A stretch of 64,000 bases of DNA. Origin: Opisthorchis felineus. Its lineage: Eukaryota > Platyhelminthes > Trematoda > Opisthorchiida > Opisthorchiidae. Below are positions 1-8,700 of the stretch, in pieces. The stretch lies in assembly GCA_004794785.1 (NCBI GenBank), contig SJOL01001501.1, forward strand, positions 501,024 to 565,023, given 5' to 3'. How positions within the stretch are numbered: position 1 is the stretch's first letter; each line of letters starts with the position of its first letter. The notes below the pieces were generated by a model. The model saw nothing but the letters and a program-made list of their open reading frames with translations. It did not search any database and was not told the DNA's origin. The position numbers and the translations under genes were made by a program.

Positions 1-57
1 CTGTGGCGTAGGCGTGACATCAACTTATCCGTCGAGGGTCGAGTTTAGAATGCTGCA
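1..57. other. Window edge, nothing recognised
   Basis: Short stretch before the LINE relic; probably part of the same element but too short to read. Confidence 0.3.
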
Positions 58-690
58 GTGTGTTCCATATTACTATACGGATCAGAAACCTGGCCGCTGC
101 GCGCCCAGGACGTCAAAAGACCTTCAGTGTTTGACCGTCGATGTTTTCTGAGCATTGCCCGAGTCTGGTGGGAACACCGGATAAGCAATGCTGAAGTACA
201 TCGAATGGTATTCAGAAGAAATAACTCACCCTCGGTAGATGAACAGACCACACTGCATAGGTTGCGCTGACTTAGCCACGTGAAAGGTGGAAACGAGCCA
301 GAGGCGGTCAAACAATGACCTGGCAGCGGAGTATAAAAGCTATTAACAACAAACTCAGCTGCGCTGGTCACTGCCGTCTCCCTGGATGGGGACCCCGAGG
401 CGGGCCACATCAATGGTTAGAGACATTGTCAGACATGGCCCAGTCGCACGCTCAATGGCGCTCGTGCATCCAAGCTATTGTCTTCAATGCATAGCTCCCT
501 TCCCAATTCCCCCGCTTAACAGTCCACTGACAGTAGTGTATTTACGCACCAATTTATCAGTTCCCGCCTCCAATGCGCAGCTACCTAGCCCACCTCCCCA
601 AATCACCCGTGAACGAAACTGTGGCAGCTACAACAACTGTACGACAACTACGCGGTTCTTACAGCTGACAATGATAATGATGCTGCCAGT
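58..690 (+). mobile_element. Non-LTR retrotransposon relic: C-terminal end of the RT ORF plus 3' tail
   Basis: Reads LLYGSETWPLRAQDVKRPSV, FDRRCFLSIARVWWEHRISN, then, after a stop and frameshifts, SCAGHCRLPGWGPRG and QWLETLSDMAQSHAQWRSCI. This is the conserved post-RT region of flatworm CR1/RTE-like LINEs. The 3' tail (about 480-690) ends in ATG-rich simple sequence. Multiple stops and frameshifts make it dead. Confidence 0.85.
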
Positions 691-2279
691 CGACCGACTT
701 CTTTAGATTGCCTTTTTGACATATCCACGCGAAAGGTAGAAACGAGCCAGTTCTTGGCCTTTTTCAGCTTTACTCATAGTGCTTGCGCTTTCTGCTCTTC
801 GAAACTGGAACCAATGTCGCCTGAGTATTTCAGGTTGACGAGAGATCTGAACATCGGTGTTTTGGAGATCCTCAAGTGTTTGCCTCATTAATTCATCAGT
901 GACGAAAGTAATCTAAAATGGAGAGAGTGGATACCCCCGTCAGACACAACTGCTTGAAGGAAAGGTTTTGAAGAACCCGTGCACTCACGCGCCCACAAGT
1001 ATGTGATTACTGACAGCGTATAATATTCACGAGCTTCTAGAGCACACCCTGTTTCGAAAACTTGTTAAAAAGAACGAATCAATTGACAGGATCCAAGCCA
1101 AGGAACACCAAGACTGCAGGACACGTTCGCATGCCGTTGTCCCATCACTTGATGGAGTGTGAAGATTTGGTCCACACATCTTATTTCCGGTCGGAATCTT
1201 GCCTGCTGTTCTCGATTCCCGTCTTCACCCCAAGTGAACTAAGTGACGCGAGAAGTTTGGTTACAACGGGGGCCAAGCTGATTCATCTGCGAGCACGTTT
1301 TCGAAAATGGGCACCACTATTGACTCACCCCAGTTGGTTAAAACGGTTCCGTTCGCCCAGATAGATGCAAATAGGTTGGACAAGGACCGACGGAGGATTT
1401 CACTTCCATCTTCAAACCGAGCGGGTTAAAGTTCGTCAGGACCAGCAGCTCAGTGATAATTGAGGGAGAAAAGACATTCACTTATTTCCGAAGTTCACTG
1501 TCCAAGGTTCTGTTGTGGGTGCAGAATCCGGCTGAGCAACTGCCATACTGGAAAAACAGAATTATCTGAGGGTCATCGCCCTCAACGCTTGACTCCCATT
1601 CCCTTATTCTTATCCGTGAACGAAGCTGTTGCAGCTGGTACAATGTACTTCGGTGCATGCTTTATGAGCTGGAAATAACTAAACTGGGTTGAATTGTTGT
1701 TGAAAGTGTTCAACTCAAGGATTAAGGTGTATTGATTTACAGACTAATAAGCCATTGTTATCAGTGATCGTTTCACCACTGGAGGCCTGTCGCGCGTATT
1801 AGTCGGAACGGTTCTTGCAAATTCCCAGGCTTTCTCGCCTTCTCCATCTCCTCAGCTTTCTGGACCCACCAACCCTCAATCCGCTCAGGTGCTCTTCGAG
1901 TGTTATTGTGCTTCAGTGGAAATACGTGTCTGAGCTTCGATCAATTTTAGAGTGTTGCCCGAGATCCGATGCTTTGATACAGATGGTTGTGCCGCATCAC
2001 AAGCGTGGTACCCAGCATCTTGCAGGGTTGCGGATAGTACCTTCCATTAAAAGTCAACATCAGAGGATGTGCTGTTCGAAGGATACTTCAGTAGGTGATT
2101 TCGGTAGGCTTGCTTCACATCAGGGTCCGGAAGCTTTTCAATGGCCAGGCGAATTATGCGTATTTTACCTGGAAAGTGCAGCGGGAAAAAGCAACGAACG
2201 AGCGCGTGATCTGAATCTACTTAGATTTTCCAGAACGAGTGACAATCAGTAATCGACCCACCTCACCTATGGCTAATAG
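691..2279. other. Intergenic, repeat-derived, no gene seen
   Basis: No coding frame I can support. The stretch 1615-1648 closely resembles 608-642 in the LINE tail, so a second LINE 3' end fragment is probably present around 1500-1650. The rest is unassigned. Confidence 0.4.
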
Positions 2280-2655
2280 CAATATGGTCTGTCTGTGTTG
2301 GAGGTTGGCTTGAATGCGCAAAACACGAAGCTGCCAAGCGGCTACGGTTGTTTTGGAGGTTAGGACTACACAAAAACGGTCGGTGGTCAATACAGCATCA
2401 GGCGTTCGCCGTTGTCCGTGCGTTTCGATTCCAGTCCAAGATGACGATCACTTGAACCTCAACAGCACCAAGTCTGCTCACTTGCGCATCTATATCCCGG
2501 GCGACAACAATATCTGAGCTCAACGAGCCTCAACAAGGCACTCAGAGCGTCGTAAAAGCTGTCTTTGAGTGCATCAGACCTACGATCTGTTGGGGCGCAG
2601 ACAGATACAATGAAGAGACAGCGATTATCGGTATGTTTACGGGACACTCACGAAG
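2280..2655 (-). mobile_element. Non-LTR retrotransposon relic: apurinic-type endonuclease domain
   Basis: In frame-shifted pieces the minus strand reads CLFIVSVCAPTDRRSDALKD, SFYDALSALLR, then DIVVARDIDAQVSRLGAVEV and DHRPFLCSPNLQNNR. These match the VSVYAPTD, GDFNAQVGRLG and DHRLFLCSTNF segments of LINE endonucleases. The catalytic GDFN-type motif is degraded to RDID. Orientation is opposite to the RT fragment at 58-690, so the two are separate insertions. Confidence 0.8.
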
Positions 2656-2694
2656 GTTGCCAAAGGAACCGCACAGAGGTGACTACTAACTGGC

Positions 2695-2880
2695 AGGGGA
2701 GAGATGGCTAAAGTGGTTAGAGCACGAACTTACTGACCGGAAGGTCCGTGGTTCGAACCCGACCTCTGCCTCTCGACTTCCCCTGTCTAGGCTGCGCCCG
2801 GTGTCCCGCCTCATCCTGCACTGTCCGCTGACATAAGTTACACTGAGCGAAACCACCGTGCACGCGTATTCCCTCCACAA
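2695..2880 (+). mobile_element. tRNA-derived SINE, copy A
   Basis: The 5' part has the tRNA promoter boxes (GGCTAAAGTGGTTAGAGC as A box and GGTTCGAACCC as B box) separated by a hairpin around ACCGGAAGGT. After CTGTCTAGGCT its tail differs from copies B and C. It is a SINE rather than a tRNA gene because the anticodon arm does not fold canonically and the same unit recurs at 3364 and 59260. Confidence 0.75.
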
Positions 2881-3363
2881 TTGCTAAAGTGAGGTGAACT
2901 ACTTTCCTAATTGTTTGACTGACTCTTGAAACGCAGTGATTCTTAGAACCGTAGGAAGATTTTGGGTGAGTATTATCCAGTTTCCTGCCACTTCTGTGTA
3001 ATAGTTTATCACCCACATAGCATTTTGGAAGCTATGTGGCCACAGAATACTGCTAATGAATTCGAATCACTTGGAATGCAGATAACATCTATCATGCAGG
3101 TTGGTTGGGACGTGTGCTACACATACTCAACCAATCGTTTTGTTCTATATTTCAAACCATTGCTGGCGAAAACTTCGCGACATGCAGTGCGAACTAAAGG
3201 TAGCCACAGTCAAATAAAATGCTGTGACATCGCGTCTCCCTACCTGGGGTCCACTTGAATCTGTACGCTACTGATCGTACCGAAAAGCATATTATCATTT
3301 CCTAAGTGGACTACTTAGCTGTCGTTGTGCGCTAGACTTGTGCTGCATGAGTTTCGTAAAGTG
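2881..3363. other. Intergenic, nothing recognised
   Basis: Between two SINE copies; no supported gene or repeat. Confidence 0.4.
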
Positions 3364-3545
3364 GGGCGAGATAGCTCAGTGGTTAGAGCGCGAATTTACT
3401 GACCGGAAGGTCCATGGCTCGAACCCGTGCCTCTCGACTAACCCTGTCTAGGCTTGGGCAACCTGGCAGTATCCCAGCCCTCGTGCTTCCTTTGGGTCGC
3501 ATGGCAGCTAGGCACCGAGTGTTACAGCTGAACGTTTCGTAAACT
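3364..3545 (+). mobile_element. tRNA-derived SINE, copy B
   Basis: AGATAGCTCAGTGGTTAGAG (A box) and GGCTCGAACCC (B box), then a tail with CAACCTGGCAGTATCC and CATGGCAGCTAGGCACCGA. The tail is shared almost base for base with copy C at 59260, which defines the body of the family. A further tail fragment may lie at about 3830-3870. Confidence 0.8.
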
Positions 3546-5853
3546 ACGTCGTTCCAGTCCCGTGAGTAGCGTCCTACTACTTCAGAATGCTCAAATATAT
3601 TTATCTCAACGATGTTTAAAGGTTTACGTCTTGATCAGTTTTTCTTAAAGATAAAGGGGTTTTCTGCATTACTTTGGCACTCCTGACTTTTCGTTCTATT
3701 GTACGAAGACTCCTCTTCCTGGTGGTGCAATCAATCTGTTTCTGTCGCTAACAATGGGAGCCACCGGGTGCCCTGTGATCAGTTTCTCTGAACCGAAGGC
3801 TGTGGTAGACAGCCATGAATCTCCCTACGTCTAGGCTCCGGTATTGTCGCAGTACCCCAGCCCGTGAATTTCGGCATAGACCGGTGATCAGTTGGAGTCC
3901 GAGATTGTATCGTGGAAAGATAGCACCTAGTCACATGTCAGCAACTGGTAGTGAAAAGTTTAGACTTACAATCAAGAGTTGCTGCTCTAAACATTATTGG
4001 TGTCCGAACGGGAACTTTTATGGCCAGATCGACCTCCCAGATGAGTCTTCGTTGCTATTAGGGGCCAATTCTGGCGTCCAGGCCAGGTGTGAATGGGGGC
4101 ATCTCGTTTAGAGACGTTTAAAGAGGCTTATTTAAACGCTAGTAGAAATGGTCTCTGGTCGCATCTGGGACGTATACTCTGTTTCAGCCATCTGTTCGCT
4201 TTACCCTAACCTTTCAGTCGTTCGGAATCTAATTTGACTGTGAGGTTCTGGCCTTCTCATTGGATCAGTCTCGACATCGGCTTAACGGGTAATTGTTTTG
4301 TGGTCTCTGATGGGATCCGGGCCGAAATTTTTTTCGTAATTCAGACAATCTAACCGAATGACTTCGTTAGAATTTCCTTTGAAGTTTCTAAGCTTCCTAG
4401 ACTTGGCCGCTTGCCGACCTGCAAGCATTTGGGTTTTCACGTAAGGGAATAAAACTGGACGACCGCAAATTATAAACAATACTAACAACATCTGGTCCAG
4501 ATATTTCTTGAATTTCACAGATAATGGTCACTGGCGAAAGTCGGAAAGTCTGTGAAACTTGGGGTGACAATGACGAATGGAAAAACTAACAGGTAAGGGG
4601 AGGATTATGCATGCCGTGAAATAATTTTTGGACGGAAAGAGTCAGGGCAACCGGTAAATGGTGACCGCTGAGATACTGTGTAGTCCGGTTGCAAAGAAAG
4701 TCCCCTCCAGGCGCTCCACACAACCTATGGCTAAAGAACCCTTTTCCGCGAGGCAGTGTTGTATATGTCCAATGCTAAATTACCGGATAAGTCCGGTCAA
4801 GACGTCACCAATATGGCGGTTAGTTTATCGGCTGTGCATGTGGCATCGTCTGTTCAAAGTGATAGTCCACTGAAAAACCTAGGTGAATGACATGTCATGT
4901 CTTGATTTAGATGTTTTTTTCTGGGGATGAATAAACCAGTTATGCACCTTGGAAGTGTTCTTGATGACTGGAATTTTGTTTGCTCAAAGGAGAATCGTAA
5001 TGAAAAATTTTATGCCCGAAAATCGTTTCGTCGATTGAGAATGCTTCCTCTAAGACTCTTATCTTGGGGAGTGACGGTTTGTTTCTCACTGAGTATTCAT
5101 AGATGAACGCAGGTATTGAAAGCGTAGACTGACTGAAGCCTGCGTTTTCATAAGTATGGTAAGCTGGAATTGCGAATTGGTCCGATAAAGAGGTTGGTGA
5201 ACGAGATTCGGTGGGTTACTCATACCTTCAGGTTGTCCGGTCTGAGGATATGGTGCCTCAGTCACCAAGCCCATTAATTAGTGGAAGAATGTAGGGTTTT
5301 AATTTTGCACTCCGCCTAGGGACTTTAATCGGTAACGTAACCAGAAAACAGGCTAGGGTGCATTTATAAAGTTCTATGACTAAATAATGTGACTTAATTG
5401 GCCTGGTTACAGGCCAAGTTAGGTGGGCTCTTCCAGTCAAATGGACTAGATCGATTTAGTTGATAGTAACCCTGGCATGCCTATCCGTTTCGTGCACAAT
5501 GTTAGCGAGAACTCCGGGTAACAGGTGGATCACGCTGTCCTGGATCTATCACTACCCAGCTTGGTAAGGCCTTATTCGGTTCATCAGTCCTAGCCGACAG
5601 GTTGGGTTCCTGGGCTTCGAGCAATCACAAGGATTCGTCATGAATTATGTAGCTAGTGGGTTCGGACACGCCTCATCCATATCTTGGCATTGTGGTACTA
5701 TACCCTGTTGATATTCTTAGAAAGGTGCTTTTTCTCTAATTGTGGTTTGGTGACCCAGCCCCATGGCACTGACGAAAAAGATTACTGATAATCCATTCTC
5801 TGTACTATCTTCTGTTGCCAGTGGCCACTCGCGGTGAAAAATAAGCTGCTCCT
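3546..5853. other. Intergenic region upstream of URI1, no gene seen
   Basis: No coding frame with recognisable content. A short piece near 3830-3870 (TCTAGGCT, CAGTACCCCAGCCC) resembles the SINE tail. The region should hold the URI1 promoter and possible 5' exon, but I see no clear TATA box. Confidence 0.4.
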
Positions 5854-5866
5854 CCCTCTCTTGCAG
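5854..5866 (+). promoter_or_regulatory. Splice acceptor upstream of URI1
   Basis: A pyrimidine-rich run (cctccctctcttgcag) ends in CAG at 5864-5866, 58 nt before the URI1 start codon. It would join either a 5' non-coding exon or a trans-spliced leader, which flatworms use on many mRNAs. The sequence cannot distinguish the two. Confidence 0.5.
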
Positions 5867-5924
5867 GTCTCTGGCATGATTTAGTGAGCTACGCCAATCC
5901 GTACACGAGAGACATACATTCCCA

Positions 5925-6845
5925 ATGAGTGGTCAAAATTTCGGCAGACTCCTGGAGGAACAAGAAAGTGGCATCAACCGAACAACTTTGAATCTCGAAC
6001 AGCTCAAGAAATACAAAGTGGATTATGAGAACGTAATAGCAAAGCTTCAAGTGTTACAAAAGTCGTTAACAAAGCCTGCCTATTTGCCCTTCGCCCGCAA
6101 GGCTCTAGTTTTTGGTAGGCTTGTGCACACCAACGAAATTCTTGTGCATCTCGGTGGAAACAATGAATATTTCGCGGAACTTTCAACTTGTGAGGCAGTT
6201 CAGCTGCTCCAACGTCGAATTGCGAAGTTGGACGAGAGTATCGAATTGCTTGAGCAACAAAAAAGTTTGCTGGAAGACCGGAAACAGTACACCTCGGAGT
6301 TCTCGCAAACCCGGCGTATTTTGACTGATCCTGGAAAGTCGGATGCTTCAATTGGTGAGGACGAGGAAGTTGAGATTCGAGAGAACTACGATTCTGACAC
6401 TGAACGCCAGTGGAGGCAGAGACACATTCAGAGTCGCCAGGAGGAACGAAGGTTACTAAGTCAGATACGTTCTGAAACTGTAAAACGCAAAGTGCGGTTT
6501 CGTGACCCGAGCAGTGTTGCCAGTGGGTCAGATGAGGGTTCCTATTCGGACGAAACAGTAACCACAATATATTTCCAGCACAGCTCGGTTTCGGCGCCCA
6601 TCGCACGATCGGAAGTGGCTGATCTCTCTACTTTAACTGTAACCGAAGCTGTTGACATGATAGCTAAGTTTGGGAAGATTTCTGGTAACGTGGTTGCCTT
6701 GGAGCAACAATCCACGCAGCCTTTTGGTGGCATTGTCGAACGAGACTCTATCAGCACTAATATCCCTACTGCTATGCGTATCCAACAAGAATCCTCGCGA
6801 CCCTCGCGTTTTCGCTCCGAACGCCTCAAACAACATATTATCTAA
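5925..6845 (+). CDS. URI1: URI1 homolog, unconventional prefoldin RPB5 interactor (single-exon CDS)
   Basis: URI is a prefoldin-alpha-type scaffold of the R2TP/prefoldin-like co-chaperone. It binds the RNA polymerase subunit RPB5 and protein phosphatase 1, in cytoplasm and nucleus. The 306-residue frame has a first coiled-coil helix (about 20-50), the prefoldin hairpin region with FGRLVHTNEILVHLGGN (63-79), a second coiled coil (about 90-125), an acidic patch (145-152), KRKVRF (187-192, a KVxF phosphatase-1 docking type) and a C-terminal box GGIVERD ... RPSRFRSERLKQ (268-303) typical of URI proteins. Human URI is longer (over 500 residues), the central linker being shortened here. The ATG at 5925 is the first in frame after the acceptor at 5866. 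No intron interrupts the CDS. It converges on UNC79. Confidence 0.88.
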   Translation: MSGQNFGRLLEEQESGINRTTLNLEQLKKYKVDYENVIAKLQVLQKSLTKPAYLPFARKALVFGRLVHTNEILVHLGGNNEYFAELSTCEAVQLLQRRIAKLDESIELLEQQKSLLEDRKQYTSEFSQTRRILTDPGKSDASIGEDEEVEIRENYDSDTERQWRQRHIQSRQEERRLLSQIRSETVKRKVRFRDPSSVASGSDEGSYSDETVTTIYFQHSSVSAPIARSEVADLSTLTVTEAVDMIAKFGKISGNVVALEQQSTQPFGGIVERDSISTNIPTAMRIQQESSRPSRFRSERLKQHII

Positions 6846-8184
6846 GGTGCGCCTTTCCACTTTTCCCACCGAGGTCTTTCCACGATTTCGATTTTTGTAC
6901 TATTGAAAATTTTTATTGGAGGTTTCCTGGTGTTCATTAATCCATTGGTAGATGGCATTGTTTTTTTATCGAAAGACGTTTGATGACTTGTCACTGCTAG
7001 AGGCCTGAATTTCTAATTATTGACCATGTCTAGTACCTACGTTGGATATACTTGCCTTTCAGTTAATCCAGTAAGCATTCGTGGGAAGTTGGAAGTAAAT
7101 TATTACAACACGGTAATTTATGTGGTTTACGACAGTACGATCAAGCGTTTTGCAGTCAAGTGCAAACGCAGCCAGGTATCACCTCCACTTGGTCCCATTA
7201 TTATGGATTTGGATTTGTGTGTGTATGTTAGAGTGCGTGATCGAGCTGCTATGGTTTGCCCTTTTGAGGGCGACCACGGTGTGGTGAAATGTGTGAGCTC
7301 AGACAGTAATCTGAGGTTAGAGGTCTGTCGTCGAATAGATACCTATTCTGAATACAGCCTCCATGTTTACCTGAATGTGGGGTCAGCCTGATAGGGGTGG
7401 ACGAGAGCCTAGCTCCCTAAATACAGTCGACAGTTGTCGTGTCTGCTTCGGCACAGATGCATTCAGTGTGTCGCGTGAGACCTGAGTAGAGTTTACATGT
7501 ACTGGCGTATTCGATTTAGCAGGTCTTCAGTACGTGAACTGAGATACCTGAGCTACGTTCGAGCTTCTTGGACTTCATTTCGTTACTTTGAGAATCAAAC
7601 GCCTTTTGTACCTTAGATATGGTTGTCTTTCAGTTTGGCTTGCTTATTCGGCTGAGTGTTTAGCGCGGCAAATTCTGAATGCACATTTGGTTTGTTTCTT
7701 AATATCGATAGACCCTTACCAGATGTAAGGTCGATTGTTGATCTGGTGGCAGTTAATTTGTCCACTGAGCGCCGCAATCAGTTTGCAGACTCTCCGAGGA
7801 TGCGCCGTCAGTGGGCATTTGGGTGGGCATTTCCCCCAGGTCTGTTTACATTTATATAGTTCTGAAGATTTGTTATATCTAACGTGATTGGTTGTTGGAA
7901 ACAAGCTCGGCGTCTCGGTTTGGTAACTCTAGCGAATTGATTTAGAGATATAGAGATCCGTCCTTCACAACCTTGCCTAAGTGATAATACTGTGGCCGAC
8001 ATCCTTCCAATGGGACTCAAAGAAAGTGTATAGCGTTTTACATTGTACTGAATGGGGACAGAAGTGATCGAGACATGATTCATGAAATAGAGTAAAACAC
8101 AGTGACTGTTATGCTTGGTAATCATGCTAAATGAGTTGTAATCAGTTTCATAATGCAGATCATTCAACAGAGACGCATGGTTTG
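6846..8184. other. Convergent intergenic region between URI1 and UNC79
   Basis: Contains the 3' UTRs of both convergent genes and the doubtful frame at 7026. I found no canonical AATAAA close to either stop codon, so cleavage sites cannot be placed. Confidence 0.4.
7026..7391 (+). CDS. Unidentified open frame of 121 codons between URI1 and UNC79 (doubtful)
   Basis: ATG-initiated plus-strand frame 180 nt after the URI1 stop, ending TGA. Reads MSSTYVGYTCLSVNPVSIRG and contains VYVRVRDRAAMVCPFEGDHG. Beta-strand-like composition with several cysteines, no recognised family, no signal peptide evident. It may be URI1 3' UTR that is open by chance, or an exon of an unseen gene. I cannot assign a function. 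Confidence 0.2.
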   Translation: MSSTYVGYTCLSVNPVSIRGKLEVNYYNTVIYVVYDSTIKRFAVKCKRSQVSPPLGPIIMDLDLCVYVRVRDRAAMVCPFEGDHGVVKCVSSDSNLRLEVCRRIDTYSEYSLHVYLNVGSA

Positions 8185-8700
8185 TTAATGGACAAATATA
8201 TGCGTGGCTGTTGAGTGCTGGTCCTCGTTTCGACCAAGTACGAATATGTGTTTCTTCAGCCATGCGACTAGGCGACTGGTGAGCAAATCTGTTCCCAACG
8301 CTCCGGCTCCTATCCCTACACCCGTGCCCACACCATCACTTGAATAGGGAGCGCTCGAAGCCAGCGCGTGACCAGCACATTGTACTCCGCCTGTCAGGAT
8401 TGCAGTTTCCTCAGGCAGCCCTTTGGACGTCTTTGATAGGGGATTGCACCCCATGAGGCTGTTTGCTTGACAAGCCAGAAGCGATTCGGCCGTTAGCCCG
8501 GGGAGTGAGTGAGATGTTGTGTGAATCGGTGCCGTCCGATCGTGTGAGCTCCCTTTCGCGGCAGAATGCTTTCTCCCAGTGACAGTCGAACCTCCAGCTG
8601 ACGGGTCCGGAAGGGAGAACAGTAACAGCAAGCGGGTGTATGGTTCCGGTGGCTCCCATTCGATGCATTTCTGTAGGCGCTTCAGCATATTTCCAGGTAA
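8185..8700 (-). CDS. UNC79: UNC79 terminal exon with stop codon
   Basis: 516 nt, 171 codons plus TAA, phase 0 entry after catttcatttcag. Starts [15 protein letters not shown] (vertebrate LSAGLQLRLQAIQ), has a fluke-specific Gly/Ser-rich middle of about 100 residues, and ends [29 protein letters not shown]. The end matches the vertebrate C-terminus LRKWLQCTQFKMAQVEIQSS ... FYPL. I see no clear AATAAA signal in the 1.3 kb downstream. Confidence 0.93.
   Translation of the reverse strand, partial: LPGNMLKRLQKCIEWEPPEPYTRLLLLFSLPDPSAGGSTVTGRKHSAAKGSSHDRTAPIHTTSHSLPGLTAESLLACQANSLMGCNPLSKTSKGLPEETAILTGGVQCAGHALASSAPYSSDGVGTGVGIGAGALGTDLLTSRLVAWLKKHIFVLGRNEDQHSTATHIFVH

Noticed and set aside
2695..2770. 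Possible tRNA gene
   Set aside because: The boxes are present, but the anticodon arm is abnormal and the same unit recurs with a SINE body at 3364 and 59260.
2717..3016. 99-codon minus frame with a [17 protein letters not shown] reading
   Set aside because: This is antisense translation of the SINE head, a common false protein in fluke annotations.
6004..6606. 200-codon minus frame antisense to URI1
   Set aside because: It lies entirely over the URI1 CDS in the wrong strand and resembles no protein.
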